A DNA stretch of 64,000 nucleotides from Methylophaga sp. Lineage in GTDB: Bacteria > Pseudomonadota > Gammaproteobacteria > Nitrosococcales > Methylophagaceae. The notes under the pieces were generated by a model. The model ran no database searches and had not been told where the DNA came from. It was given only the letters and a program-made list of their open reading frames with translations. The position numbers and the translations under genes were made by a program. Shown here one piece after another: positions 52,214 to 64,000 of this stretch (its first letter is position 1; every line of letters begins with the position of its first letter). The DNA is taken from assembly GCA_002696735.1 (NCBI GenBank), contig NZSL01000014.1, positions 64,270 through 128,269 on the forward strand, given 5' to 3'.

Positions 52214-53542
52214 GTGTCTTTTGACACAGAATTAGTTATTCAGAAGATCCGCAAATATTGCGGATCTTCTACTTTATGGGTGGCCTACAGCGGTGGTATG
52301 GACTCCCATGTGCTGCTGCATTTTCTGGCAACACATCGTGAGCAGTTTCCCCAAAAAATACAGGTCGTGCATGTCGACCATCAGCTGCAATCTCAATCTG
52401 CCCGTTGGACTGAACACTGTCGACAGGTTGCTGCTTCATTAGAAATGCCTTTTCACTGTTTGAAAGTGACGGTTACAGATATTAATCAGTCAGGCCTTGA
52501 ATCGGCCGCACGGACTGCGCGTTATCAAGCTATTCATCAACTGATTAACGATGATGGCATTTTGCTAACTGGACAACATTTGCAAGATCAGGCTGAAACC
52601 TTGATGCTGCAATTACTGCGAGGGGCTGGCACTCGTGGATTAGGAGCGATGAAAGTAATTTCTCAATGGCAGAAAATGCAGATTGTTCGGCCATTGTTGA
52701 CTATTTCCAGAGAAGCGTTATTTGAATACGCAACAACACATCAGTTGCAGTGGATTGAAGATCCCAGTAATCAAAATACCCAGATAAATCGTAACTTCCT
52801 ACGTCATCAAATCTGGCCATTGTTACAACAACGTTGGCCTGCCTTAAACCGAAATCTGGCACGTTCAGCAAATAACCTGCAGGAAAGCCAAATTCTGTTG
52901 GATGAGATAGCGGAACAAGATTTAATTTCTGTTGAAGCTAATTCAATTGATGGCAGTTTAAACATTACCAAATTGCAGGCTTTGAGTGAGCCAAGGCAAC
53001 GCAATGTGCTGCGATTTTTTATAAAAAAGTTAAATATGGTGCTGCCGTCAAGCATAAATTTGCAACGGATTTTAATGGAAGTCTGTCAAGCCGCAGCAGA
53101 TGGGCAGCCTCAGGTCAGTTGGAGCCAATACATTGCCAGACGGTATCAGAACACACTTTATATCAGTTGGTTAAGACAACATCCTTTACCGGCTTCATCC
53201 GTGAATCTGCTTTACGATCAACAGCCCATATTGTTGGATGCTGAGCATCAGTTAGTTTGGAAAGCTGCAAGGGGAGAAGGGATTCGTGCCGAATTGTTTC
53301 GCTCTGGTTTAGCATTAACGTTTCGTCAGGGTGGAGAAAAAATCCAGCTAGCTGGCAAGTCTCATCATCAATCATTAAAAAAGTTGTTCCAGGAATGGCA
53401 AATCCCGGTTTGGCAACGCGATTCAATTCCGTTGTTGTTTGCCAATCAGCAATTAGTCGCAATTGTTGGGTATGCCTGTGCAGAAAAAGCCAAGCCCTTA
53501 TCCGACGAAACTGGCTGGTTACCAGTGATTGAACAGACTTGA
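52214..53542 (+). CDS. tilS: tRNA(Ile)-lysidine synthase
   Basis: Modifies C34 of the tRNA-Ile that reads AUA to lysidine. The 442-residue protein has the PP-loop VAYSGGMDSHVLLHFLA, QHLQDQAETLMLQLLRGAGT and the C-terminal lysidine synthetase domain (about 360-435). The start codon is GTG 52214; no in-frame alternative lies upstream and the ribosome-binding site is weak. Gene order accA-tilS-pyrG is typical for gammaproteobacteria. Confidence 0.93.
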   Translation: MSFDTELVIQKIRKYCGSSTLWVAYSGGMDSHVLLHFLATHREQFPQKIQVVHVDHQLQSQSARWTEHCRQVAASLEMPFHCLKVTVTDINQSGLESAARTARYQAIHQLINDDGILLTGQHLQDQAETLMLQLLRGAGTRGLGAMKVISQWQKMQIVRPLLTISREALFEYATTHQLQWIEDPSNQNTQINRNFLRHQIWPLLQQRWPALNRNLARSANNLQESQILLDEIAEQDLISVEANSIDGSLNITKLQALSEPRQRNVLRFFIKKLNMVLPSSINLQRILMEVCQAAADGQPQVSWSQYIARRYQNTLYISWLRQHPLPASSVNLLYDQQPILLDAEHQLVWKAARGEGIRAELFRSGLALTFRQGGEKIQLAGKSHHQSLKKLFQEWQIPVWQRDSIPLLFANQQLVAIVGYACAEKAKPLSDETGWLPVIEQT

Positions 53543-53560
53543 TGGGGATATTTTGATTGA

Positions 53561-55284
<1,724 letters not shown>

Positions 55285-55285
<1 letters not shown>

Positions 55286-56121
55286 TGCAATTATGTGGTC
55301 ATGAAGTTGGTGGTAAACAACCGTTGTTTTTGATTGCCGGCACCTGTGTTATCGAAAGTGAACAAATGACTATGGATGTGGCTGGTAAGTTAAAAGAGAT
55401 GACAGACAAACTGGGTATCCCTTTTATCTACAAATCCTCATTCGATAAAGCCAATCGTACCTCTACTAATACCTATCGCGGTCCTGGTCTTGAAGCGGGT
55501 ATGGCGATTCTGGAAAAGGTTAAAAAAGAATTTGGTCTGCCTATTCTGACAGACGTTCATGAAGACACCCCGCTGGCAGAAGTTGCCAGTGTGGTCGATG
55601 TATTGCAAACCCCAGCTTTCTTGTGTCGTCAGACCAATTTTATTATTAATGTTGCCAGCCAGGGATTACCGGTAAATATTAAAAAAGGCCAGTTTCTGGC
55701 GCCATGGGATATGCAGCATGTCGCGGATAAAGCCAAATCAACGGGTAACCAGCAGATCATGTTATGTGAACGTGGTACTTCATTTGGTTATAACACATTG
55801 ATTTCAGATATGCGTGGTTTACCGACCATGCGTCATATGGATTGCCCGGTAGTATTCGATGCCACCCACTCAGTGCAGCAACCTGGTGGTCAGGGTGGCA
55901 AAAGCGGTGGCCAGAGACAGTTTGTACCTGTACTGGCACGTTCTGCAGTAGCGGCTGGCATTGCTGGCTTGTTCATGGAAACGCATCCGGATCCTGAAAA
56001 AGCCCTCAGTGATGGACCGAATTCCTGGCCACTGCATAAAATGCAGGCTTTACTGGAAACGCTGATTGCTATCGATAAAACAGTTAAACAACAAGACTTT
56101 ATTGAAGACGCCTACCTGTAA
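55285..56121 (+). CDS. kdsA: 3-deoxy-8-phosphooctulonate (KDO-8-P) synthase
   Basis: Condenses phosphoenolpyruvate and arabinose-5-phosphate for the lipopolysaccharide inner core, showing a Gram-negative envelope. The 278-residue TIM barrel contains [45 protein letters not shown] and [20 protein letters not shown]. The metal-dependent type has Cys near the N-terminus; here GTCVIES has it in the usual place of the Asn in metal-independent enzymes, so a metal-dependent enzyme is possible. AGGACAGC precedes the ATG. Confidence 0.96.
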
Positions 56122-56130
56122 CAGGTGGCA

Positions 56131-56156
56131 TGCCAGAACAGGGTTATTGTCTGGCA
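56131..56156 (+). repeat. Hairpin between kdsA and eno
   Basis: TGCCAGAACA (56131-56140) pairs with TGTCTGGCA (56148-56156) apart from one bulged A. No T-run follows. It may stabilise or separate the transcripts of kdsA and the highly expressed eno. Confidence 0.55.
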
Positions 56157-56169
56157 ACTTCAACTATAG

Positions 56170-57462
<1,293 letters not shown>

Positions 57463-57472
57463 AGTTTGACGT

Positions 57473-57763
57473 ATGAAAACAGTACTGATTGTGCTGACGT
57501 TAATTTTTGTCATGCTGCAATACAGATTGTGGTTGAGTCATGATGGCTTACCAGCTTTGTTAAGACTTCATCACACAGTTGAAAAACAGCGTATTGATAA
57601 TGCAAAACTTGAAGAGCGTAATCAGGTACTGGCGGCAGAAGTTGCTGATCTTAAAAGCGGTTTGGATGCGTTGGAAGAGCGTGCTCGCAGTGAACTGGGT
57701 ATGGTTAAGCCAGAAGAGACCTTTTTTCACATAATCGAACTTCCAGATGATGATGAACAATAA
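57473..57763 (+). CDS. ftsB: Cell division protein FtsB
   Basis: A bitopic divisome protein of 96 residues that bridges FtsL and FtsQ. It has one N-terminal membrane helix (about 3-20, VLIVLTLIFVMLQYRLWL), a periplasmic coiled coil (about 30-65, VEKQRIDNAKLEERNQVLAA) and the short C-terminal segment ARSELGMVKPEETFFHI that is conserved in FtsB. It sits between eno and ispD, its usual place, and overlaps ispD by up to 17 bases. Confidence 0.95.
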   Translation: MKTVLIVLTLIFVMLQYRLWLSHDGLPALLRLHHTVEKQRIDNAKLEERNQVLAAEVADLKSGLDALEERARSELGMVKPEETFFHIIELPDDDEQ

Positions 57764-58463
57764 AGTCTGGGCGGTGGTGCCTGCTGCAGGGATCGGCAGC
57801 AGAATGCAGGCCGATCGCCCTAAGCAGTATCTACTACTGAATAATCAACCAGTAATTGTTCATAGTCTGCAACGGCTTATCAGTCATCCTGCAATTGAAG
57901 GGGTCGTTGTCGCGCTTTCAGCCAATGATCCCTACTGGCCTTCATTGAATCTGCCATCACAATGGCCCATCCATACAACACTGGGGGGTGAGCATCGGGC
58001 AGATTCAGTGAGCAATGCGTTGGAATTTTTAAAAAATCTTACCCGGCAGGATCCCTGGGTCCTGGTTCATGATGCAGCACGACCCTGCATTCGGCACAGT
58101 GATATTGATTCCATGTTGCAGCAATTAAGCGATGATCCGGTGGGCGGTATTTTAGGTGTGCCGCTAAGTGAGACGATCAAGCGTGTGAATACAGATAACA
58201 CCATTGAAGCAACAGTAGATCGAACTGGATTATGGCGAGCATCCACTCCTCAGATGTTCCGTTTGAGAGGTTTGGCTGAGGCATTAACTCAAGCGAAACA
58301 ATGTAATATCAATGTTACAGATGAGGCCAGTGCAATGGAGTTTATGGGCTTAGTACCCAAAATGGTAGCCGGCCATGCTGACAATATCAAAATTACTCTG
58401 CCACAGGATCTGGCATTAGCAGCGCTCTTTTTACAACAACAGAATAATGGAGAAGCTGCGTGA
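57747..58463 (+). CDS. ispD: 2-C-methyl-D-erythritol 4-phosphate cytidylyltransferase
   Basis: Third step of the MEP isoprenoid pathway: makes CDP-methylerythritol from CTP. The 238-residue protein has the nucleotide motif [20 protein letters not shown] and [11 protein letters not shown], with DEASAMEF near the C-terminus. Three ATG codons in a row (57747, 57750, 57753) leave the exact start open; all lie inside the end of ftsB. Its stop overlaps the GTG start of ispF (GTGA). Confidence 0.95.
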   Translation: MMMNNKVWAVVPAAGIGSRMQADRPKQYLLLNNQPVIVHSLQRLISHPAIEGVVVALSANDPYWPSLNLPSQWPIHTTLGGEHRADSVSNALEFLKNLTRQDPWVLVHDAARPCIRHSDIDSMLQQLSDDPVGGILGVPLSETIKRVNTDNTIEATVDRTGLWRASTPQMFRLRGLAEALTQAKQCNINVTDEASAMEFMGLVPKMVAGHADNIKITLPQDLALAALFLQQQNNGEAA

Positions 58464-58942
58464 GAATCGGTCACGGTTATGATGTACATCGGTTTGCTGA
58501 GAACTGTTCGTTAATTATAGGTGGCGTAAATATCCCTCATACGCATGGACTGGAGGCTCACTCCGATGGGGATGTGTTGATTCATGCAATATGTGATGCT
58601 TTGCTCGGCGCTGCAGGCTGGTGGGATATCGGCCACCATTTTCCAGATGATGATATGGCCTTCGCGGGAATTGATAGTCGGGTACTGTTGCGTCGTGTTT
58701 ATGACGATTTGAAAGCGGCAGGCTGGCAGGTCAGCAATGTCGATTCTACAGTGGTAGCACAAGTCCCTAAATTAGCGCCGTATATCCCGCAAATGCGAGA
58801 ATTGCTGGCCACTGACCTGCATATTGAGTCCTCAGCGATTAATATCAAAGCGACCACAACCGAAAAGCTGGGCTTTGTCGGCCGCCAGGAGGGCATAGCG
58901 GCTCATGCTGTGGCGCTTATCCAAAAGGCTGTATCTGTTTGA
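58460..58942 (+). CDS. ispF: 2-C-methyl-D-erythritol 2,4-cyclodiphosphate synthase
   Basis: Forms the cyclodiphosphate in the MEP pathway. The 160 residues start [12 protein letters not shown] (metal ligands D-x-H), followed by [20 protein letters not shown] and [20 protein letters not shown]. The start is GTG 58460, overlapping the ispD stop by four bases; the following truD starts with TTG in the same fashion. ispD-ispF-truD form a translationally coupled run. Confidence 0.97.
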   Translation: MRIGHGYDVHRFAENCSLIIGGVNIPHTHGLEAHSDGDVLIHAICDALLGAAGWWDIGHHFPDDDMAFAGIDSRVLLRRVYDDLKAAGWQVSNVDSTVVAQVPKLAPYIPQMRELLATDLHIESSAINIKATTTEKLGFVGRQEGIAAHAVALIQKAVSV

Positions 58943-60021
58943 AACATTTTGATTATTTTTCCCTGCCACACCATTCTGCCACTGCGTCAAGTTGTGGTGC
59001 CAAGTTACGTGAGAAAGCCGTTTATTTTGAAGTGGAGGAGCATCTGCCATTTTCGCCGGAGGGCGAAGGGTCGCATGTCTGGCTGTATGTGCACAAAACC
59101 GATACCAACACCGACTGGCTGGCCCAGGAAATTGCCCGTTTTGCCGGTGTATCACCCGTTGCAGTAGGTTACGCCGGGCTTAAAGATCGTCATGCAGTTA
59201 CTTCACAATGGTTCAGTGTAAATTTACAGGGGTTGCCAGAACCGGATTGGCTGGCATTTGAAAATGAACAAATCAAAATTCTTAAAGCGGTTCGTCACAG
59301 CAAAAAATTAAAACGTGGGGCACTTGCCGGAAACCGTTTTCGTTTGCGATTAACCGACATTGTCGGTGACATGAATATCTGGGAGCAGAATCTGCAATTA
59401 ATTGCGAAGCAGGGCGTACCTAATTATTTTGCCGAACAACGTTTCGGTCATCACGGTAATAACCTGAAAAAAGCAGATCAATGGTTCACAGAAGGGACCG
59501 AGCCGAAAAAGCGTAATCAACGCAGTATTATTATTTCAGCAGCGCGTTCCTGGTTGTTCAATCTGGTGCTGGCCGAAAGAATCCGTCAAGGCAACTGGAA
59601 TCAACTATTGGCAGGTGACGTAATGTTGCTGGCTGGTACCAGAGCCAGTTATTTTGTCGCTGAAACCAAAGATGAAGTACTTAAAAAGCGAATTAACGAA
59701 ATGGACATCCACCCGACCGGACCACTCTGGGGTAAGGGGGAAGCAATCAGTAAGAATGATACGCTGGCTCTGGAACAGAGTGTATTAAAAGACTGGCAGG
59801 ATTGGCAGCAGCAGCTGGTGAAACTGGGTTTATCGCAGGAACGTCGTGCGCTGAGATTGTTTCCACAGAATCTTAAATGGCAATTTATCAATGAAACCAG
59901 TTTACTGTTAGAGTTTGAATTGGGGCCGGGCAGTTATGCAACGGCTGTTTTGCGAGAACTGGCTGAAATTCAGGACATGTCGCAGAAAATTTCCGCAGTG
60001 TCACCGAGTCCTAGTGAATAG
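58939..60021 (+). CDS. truD: tRNA pseudouridine(13) synthase
   Basis: Makes pseudouridine at position 13 of tRNA-Glu. The 360 residues contain the catalytic Asp in [18 protein letters not shown] and [20 protein letters not shown], both diagnostic for TruD. The start codon is TTG 58939, sharing TTGA with the ispF stop; no nearby ATG gives a better N-terminus. Order ispD-ispF-truD is conserved with E. coli, although surE and pcm do not follow here. Confidence 0.95.
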   Translation: MKHFDYFSLPHHSATASSCGAKLREKAVYFEVEEHLPFSPEGEGSHVWLYVHKTDTNTDWLAQEIARFAGVSPVAVGYAGLKDRHAVTSQWFSVNLQGLPEPDWLAFENEQIKILKAVRHSKKLKRGALAGNRFRLRLTDIVGDMNIWEQNLQLIAKQGVPNYFAEQRFGHHGNNLKKADQWFTEGTEPKKRNQRSIIISAARSWLFNLVLAERIRQGNWNQLLAGDVMLLAGTRASYFVAETKDEVLKKRINEMDIHPTGPLWGKGEAISKNDTLALEQSVLKDWQDWQQQLVKLGLSQERRALRLFPQNLKWQFINETSLLLEFELGPGSYATAVLRELAEIQDMSQKISAVSPSPSE

Positions 60022-60049
60022 GATTCAGTGATCTCTGAAGGAGGCTGAT

Positions 60050-60823
60050 ATGAATCTCTCCATGATTAAGGTGTTATTGCTGTTTTTATTATGCCTGCCA
60101 TTCTCTGTTCAGGCAGTAGATCGGTGGCAGGCGTCGAGTGGTAATAAACATACCGCGGTACTGGAATTATTTACTTCAGAAGGCTGTGGCCTTTGTCCAC
60201 CTGCGGAACGCTGGTTATATCAACAGCAGCGGGCAGAGCTTGATTATATTGTTTTGGGCTTTCATGTGGATTATCTGAATGATAAGAAAGGCTGGGTGGA
60301 TGCATTTGCCAAACCGGTATTTTCTGAACGCCAGAAACTATTGGCCCGACTGAACCGATATCAGACGATTTACACTCCGGAATTTGTATTAAGTGGCGAG
60401 TCCCTGCCAAATTGGCGGGCGAATTTCGCTGAAGCAGTTAGTTTTCTCAATGAATTTGATGCTCAAGCACAGATTCGTTTAAGGGCTAACCTGATTAATG
60501 ATCAGTTGAAGATTGATAGCCGAAGCCTGGTAACGGGTAAGGAAAATCGTCAACACAGCAAACTGTACCTTGCTATTACGGAGGATGATGTCAGCAGTCT
60601 TGTCCTTGGTGGAGATAATGCCGGACAGACCTTTAATCATCAAAACCTGGTTCGTCGATGGTTGGGTCCATTTGAGCTTGATGATTCTGGTGAAACCTTT
60701 ATTGAACATCAAGTGAAATTGTCACCTGAATGGCAGCAGGACAAACTGAAACTGGTGGCGATTGTTCAAAATTTATCCGATGGTTATATTTTGCAGGCCG
60801 TGGAATTACCCTTAACACAATAG
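60050..60823 (+). CDS. DUF1223 thioredoxin-like secreted protein
   Basis: A 257-residue protein with a signal peptide (about 1-23, VLLLFLLCLPFSVQAVD) and a thioredoxin-like N-terminal half whose redox motif is ELFTSEGCGLCPPAERWL (C-x2-C). The C-terminal half is beta-rich. This is the DUF1223 family, without an established function. GAAGGAGGCTGAT gives a strong ribosome-binding site before ATG 60050; another ATG at 60062 is possible. cysG follows seven bases later, so both may be cotranscribed. Confidence 0.88.
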   Translation: MNLSMIKVLLLFLLCLPFSVQAVDRWQASSGNKHTAVLELFTSEGCGLCPPAERWLYQQQRAELDYIVLGFHVDYLNDKKGWVDAFAKPVFSERQKLLARLNRYQTIYTPEFVLSGESLPNWRANFAEAVSFLNEFDAQAQIRLRANLINDQLKIDSRSLVTGKENRQHSKLYLAITEDDVSSLVLGGDNAGQTFNHQNLVRRWLGPFELDDSGETFIEHQVKLSPEWQQDKLKLVAIVQNLSDGYILQAVELPLTQ

Positions 60824-60830
60824 AAGTTAG

Positions 60831-62225
60831 ATGGATTATTTACCAATATTTATAGATTTAAAACAACGCCAGTGTCTGGTGGTTGGGGGGGGCGAAATTG
60901 CAGCTCGTAAAGCAGCACTATTGTTGAAAGCTCAGGCATCAGTAACCATTGTTGCCCCCGAGATTGCAGAGATGTCGCGCCAATTGCTGGAAGAGCCTGA
61001 TTACAAGGGCAGGTTGCGTTGGGTCAATGATAGATTTGATTCAAACTACCTGAATCAGCAAACGCTGGTGATCGCAGCGACCAATGATGAAAAAGTTAAT
61101 CTTGAGGTCTATCAGGAAGCCAAAGCCAGAAATATTCTCACCAATGTGGCTGACCAGCCCGAGATGTGTGACTTTATTCTGCCTTCGGTTCTGGATCGAT
61201 CGCCGATTGTGGTGGCAATATCCAGTGGTGGTCAGTCACCTATTCTTGCCAGACAATTACGCGCACGACTGGAAACACTGATTCCACCGGCTTACAGTAA
61301 ACTGGGTTTACTGGTGGGGGAATATCGTGATCGGGTGAAGGCAAAGTTCGGCCATATTAAACAGCGTCGTCGTTTCTGGGAGTCTGTTTTACAAGGCCCA
61401 GTCGCCGATCATGTATTGGCGGGACGTGATGAACTGGCCAGCAAAACCCTCGAAACCCTGATTGATGAAACCGCTGATAATGCTTTGCAACAAGGAGAAG
61501 TCTATCTGGTGGGAGCCGGCCCCGGTGATCCCGATTTACTAACCTTTAAAGCCTTACGATTGATGCAGCAGGCCGATGTGGTTTTTTACGATCGTCTGGT
61601 GAGCAAGGAAGTGCTGGCATTAGTACGTAAAGAAGCTGAAATGATTTATGTCGGAAAACAGCGAGCATGGCACAGCAAGCGTCAGGATGAAATAAATCTG
61701 CTATTACTGGAACACGCTCAGGCTGGCAAACGTGTTTTACGTTTGAAAGGTGGGGATCCGTTTATTTTTGGTCGTGGTGGTGAGGAAATTGCCACACTGG
61801 CTGAACAGAAAATTCCTTTTCAGGTCGTACCAGGAATTACAGCTGCTTCGGGTGTCGCTTGCTACTCCGGTATTCCTTTAACACATCGTGATTATTCACA
61901 AAGTTGTGTGTTTGTAACAGGCCAGTTAAAAGAAGGTGAGCTGGATTTGAATTGGCAGGCCTTAGTGCAGCCTCGCCAGACAGTGGTTGTTTATATGGGC
62001 CTCGCAGGGCTTGATATTCTTAGTCAGAAGCTACAACAGCACGGCATGAAAGCCGATATGCCTGCGGCACTGGTTCAGCAAGGCACAACAGATAATCAAA
62101 AGGTTTGGACAAGTACTATTGCCGAGCTTCCTGAATTGGCAAAAAAACAACAACCTGTCGCACCAACGCTACTGATTATTGGTGAAGTTGTACAATTGCA
62201 TAATAAACTATCCTGGTTTTCTTAA
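60831..62225 (+). CDS. cysG: Siroheme synthase (fused CysG)
   Basis: A trifunctional 464-residue enzyme that turns uroporphyrinogen III into siroheme for sulfite and nitrite reductases. N-terminal dehydrogenase/ferrochelatase (about 1-210): VVGGGEIAARKAALLLKAQA, TNVADQPEMCDFILPS and the conserved Ser in AISSGGQSP. C-terminal SAM methyltransferase (about 215-460): VYLVGAGPGDPDLLTFKALR, LRLKGGDPFIFGRGGEE, VVPGITAASG. Length equals E. coli CysG (457). No sulfite reductase genes are adjacent. Confidence 0.96.
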   Translation: MDYLPIFIDLKQRQCLVVGGGEIAARKAALLLKAQASVTIVAPEIAEMSRQLLEEPDYKGRLRWVNDRFDSNYLNQQTLVIAATNDEKVNLEVYQEAKARNILTNVADQPEMCDFILPSVLDRSPIVVAISSGGQSPILARQLRARLETLIPPAYSKLGLLVGEYRDRVKAKFGHIKQRRRFWESVLQGPVADHVLAGRDELASKTLETLIDETADNALQQGEVYLVGAGPGDPDLLTFKALRLMQQADVVFYDRLVSKEVLALVRKEAEMIYVGKQRAWHSKRQDEINLLLLEHAQAGKRVLRLKGGDPFIFGRGGEEIATLAEQKIPFQVVPGITAASGVACYSGIPLTHRDYSQSCVFVTGQLKEGELDLNWQALVQPRQTVVVYMGLAGLDILSQKLQQHGMKADMPAALVQQGTTDNQKVWTSTIAELPELAKKQQPVAPTLLIIGEVVQLHNKLSWFS

Positions 62226-62257
62226 TAAAATCAACAGATTAATCTTCCCTTATTGTT

Positions 62258-62274
62258 TTAGGAATTTTTCCTAA
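62258..62274. promoter_or_regulatory. Palindrome upstream of the TonB-dependent receptor gene
   Basis: TTAGGAATTTTTCCTAA is a perfect 7-3-7 inverted repeat, 94-110 bases before ATG 62368. No T-run follows, so it is likelier an operator than the cysG terminator, though an AT-rich terminator cannot be excluded. It does not fit the Fur box. Confidence 0.5.
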
Positions 62275-62367
62275 TTCTATGTGCGAAACGTCATGCTAGC
62301 ATCGCCCTAAGCTTCATAGAAAGCGATATAAAAAAATTAATACAAATATTAAATCTGGGAGATTAAG

Positions 62368-64000
62368 ATGGCGATTCCATTCCGACGCGGCCTCCTGCCT
62401 GCGTTGCTAGCTAGTGCATTAACTCCGGGACTCAGCTTAGCTGCAGAACCGGATCTTCAACTTGAAAATATCGAAGTTATCAGTCTCACACCATTACATG
62501 GGGTAGGACTGGAGGCAGATAAAATTCCAAGTCATGTTCAAACTGCAACTGACGAAGATATTGAGCGTAACCAAAGCTTGGATATTTCTGATTTTATGAA
62601 TCAGACAATGGATAGTGTGAGTCTGAATGCCGCTCAAAATAATCCTTTCCAACCTGATTTGAAATTCCGTGGTTTCACCGCTTCTCCACTTGTCGGTAAT
62701 TCTCAAGGAATATCGGTTTATCAGGATGGTGTTCGTATCAACGAACCTTTCGGCGATGCGGTGAACTTTGAATTATTGCCTAAATCGGCAATTGCCAGCA
62801 TGAATATGATGTCAGGTTCGAATCCATTATTTGGTCTGAATACTCTGGGTGGCGCTTTATCGATTCAAACGAAAAACGGTTTTACCCATCCTGGTCATAG
62901 TCTGGAAGCTTACACCGGTTCATTTGGTCGTGATTCGGGCACTATTGAAACGGGGGGCAATGACGGCAATTTTGGTTATTTTGTGACCGGTTCCATTACC
63001 AAAGAAGATGGTTGGCGTGATTTTTCACCTTCCAGAGTTGAACAGTTCTTTTCCAACTTAAGCTATCGTAATGAAACCAGTAGTCTGGATTTTGGTATTA
63101 CCGCTGTTGATAGTGATTTGAATGGTAACGGTGCTTCTCCAATTGAGTTAGTTGCTGACGATCGGGAAGCTGTTTTCACCCATCCAGATAATACGCAAAA
63201 TGAGTTGCGTATGTTCACTTTGAATGGATCACATTGGGTGAATGACAATGTCATGCTGTCTGCTAACACCTATTATCGTCGAAGTGATCGCAGCACGTTT
63301 AATGGTGATGGTTCTGAGTTAAGTGTAATTGGTGGGCAAATCGGCGAAGACGAGGATGGTGTTGAAGGTGTATTTGATGGTGATGACGAAATCATTAGTA
63401 CAGATTCGCTCGGCTTTGCAGATGGTGATGATGTAGCCCTGAATAACACTAGTAAAACTGAACAAGATAGTTATGGTTTTGCTTTACAGTCAACCTTTTT
63501 GAATGATTTGTTCGATCGGGAAAATCAATTGATTGTTGGTGCTTCCTACGATACTTCAGATGTTAAATATTCATCCCAATCTGAAATAGCAGAATTTACT
63601 GATTCGCGTGGAACAGATGGAACGGGCTTCATTATTGATGAAACAGTAGTTGATGGTGATATTGAAACAGACACATTCAGTTTGTTTTTCACTAACACAC
63701 ATTCATTAACTGAACGTCTCGATTTAACTGTGGGTGGACGTTATAACTGGATTCAGATTGATATTTCTGGGACCAGCGAAGGTGGTGAACAGGATCTTAA
63801 TGAGTCTGGTAATAAACATGTATTCAAACGCTTTAACCCTACAGTTGGTTTAACTTACGCGTTACAGGATAACTTGACTGTGTATGGGAACTATAGCGAA
63901 TCTAATCGTGCTCCCACTGCATCTGAACTGACTTGTGCCGAACCAGAGTCACCTTGTGCTTACCCTAATGCTTTTTTAGCAGATCCTCCTCTGGATGATG
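62368..64000 (+). CDS. TonB-dependent outer-membrane receptor (5' part)
   Basis: At least 544 residues, running off the window. A signal peptide (about 1-30, ending LSLAAEP), a plug domain (about 45-160: VQTATDEDIERNQSLDISDF, ISVYQDGVRINEPFGDAVNF, GLNTLGGALSIQTKNG) and the first beta strands of the barrel are visible, with FNPTVGLTYALQDNLTVYGN and LTCAEPESPCAYPNAF near the cut. A loop at about residues 325-355 is very acidic (EDEDGVEGVFDGDDE). GGGAG is six bases before ATG. The substrate is unknown; a siderophore, metal chelate or cofactor are all possible. Confidence 0.9.
   Translation, partial: MAIPFRRGLLPALLASALTPGLSLAAEPDLQLENIEVISLTPLHGVGLEADKIPSHVQTATDEDIERNQSLDISDFMNQTMDSVSLNAAQNNPFQPDLKFRGFTASPLVGNSQGISVYQDGVRINEPFGDAVNFELLPKSAIASMNMMSGSNPLFGLNTLGGALSIQTKNGFTHPGHSLEAYTGSFGRDSGTIETGGNDGNFGYFVTGSITKEDGWRDFSPSRVEQFFSNLSYRNETSSLDFGITAVDSDLNGNGASPIELVADDREAVFTHPDNTQNELRMFTLNGSHWVNDNVMLSANTYYRRSDRSTFNGDGSELSVIGGQIGEDEDGVEGVFDGDDEIISTDSLGFADGDDVALNNTSKTEQDSYGFALQSTFLNDLFDRENQLIVGASYDTSDVKYSSQSEIAEFTDSRGTDGTGFIIDETVVDGDIETDTFSLFFTNTHSLTERLDLTVGGRYNWIQIDISGTSEGGEQDLNESGNKHVFKRFNPTVGLTYALQDNLTVYGNYSESNRAPTASELTCAEPESPCAYPNAFLADPPLDD

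Overview
The window looks like a chromosome segment of a halophilic, methylotrophic gammaproteobacterium, most probably Methylophaga or a close relative. Four things point that way: an ectABC-ask operon with a divergent EctR-type MarR regulator and a near-perfect match to the remembered EctR1 operator; a solitary pqqA; an mxaRSACKL methanol-dehydrogenase accessory operon next to a two-component system; and ordinary gammaproteobacterial gene orders (rplT-pheST-ihfA-merR-tRNA-Pro; pyrG-kdsA-eno-ftsB-ispDF-truD). Base composition is moderate and even. I see no prophage, integrase, CRISPR array, rRNA or transposase gene.

Layout. 1-5.6 kb: end of rplT, pheST, ihfA, a MerR regulator, tRNA-Pro(GGG) and a Tas-like aldo/keto reductase. 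5.7-7.8 kb: a REC-PAS-GGDEF-EAL cyclic-di-GMP protein. 7.8-13.5 kb: ectR facing ectA-ectB-ectC-ask, with a membrane TPR gene overlapping ask. 13.6-23.4 kb: a lipid-modification region. A two-gene unit (chalcone-isomerase-like, NTF2-like lipoprotein) diverges from a tightly overlapping operon of desaturase, FAD oxidoreductase, DUF1365, cyclopropane-synthase-like methyltransferase, DUF2878, DUF1295, a second methyltransferase and a histidine kinase. The OmpR-type regulator converges on the kinase gene. 23.5-26.8 kb: Fur-box-preceded bfd and bfr, two small genes of unknown function, two copies of a palindromic repeat, and an alcohol dehydrogenase. 26.9-33.3 kb: tRNA-Leu(CAA), queA-trmJ-cysE, an IscR operator, iscR-iscS-iscA, bioA and pqqA. 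33.4-35.7 kb: ahpC-ahpF. 35.7-44.8 kb: a LuxR-type two-component system, then mxaR-S-A-C-K-L plus a second mxaC. 44.8-62.2 kb: housekeeping genes (L,D-transpeptidase, nagZ, dnaE, pilU, accA, tilS, pyrG, kdsA, eno, ftsB, ispD, ispF, truD, a DUF1223 gene, cysG). From 62.4 kb a TonB-dependent receptor runs off the window.

How the parts fit. Ectoine synthesis gives osmoprotection. The mxa accessory genes and pqqA serve PQQ-dependent methanol oxidation, whose structural genes (mxaFJGI, pqqBCDE) are not here. The lipid operon probably remodels membrane fatty acids under the linked two-component system. The bfd/bfr, isc and ahp genes handle iron, Fe-S clusters and peroxide.

The least explained material is a family of palindromic, MITE-like repeats (24903-24964, 25385-25488, 38012-38282, 51131-51192). 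The shorter copies look like internal deletions of the 271-bp copy. Also of interest are several perfect inverted repeats in regulatory gaps, phased TTCACA repeats before the lipid operon, and a duplicated mxaC.
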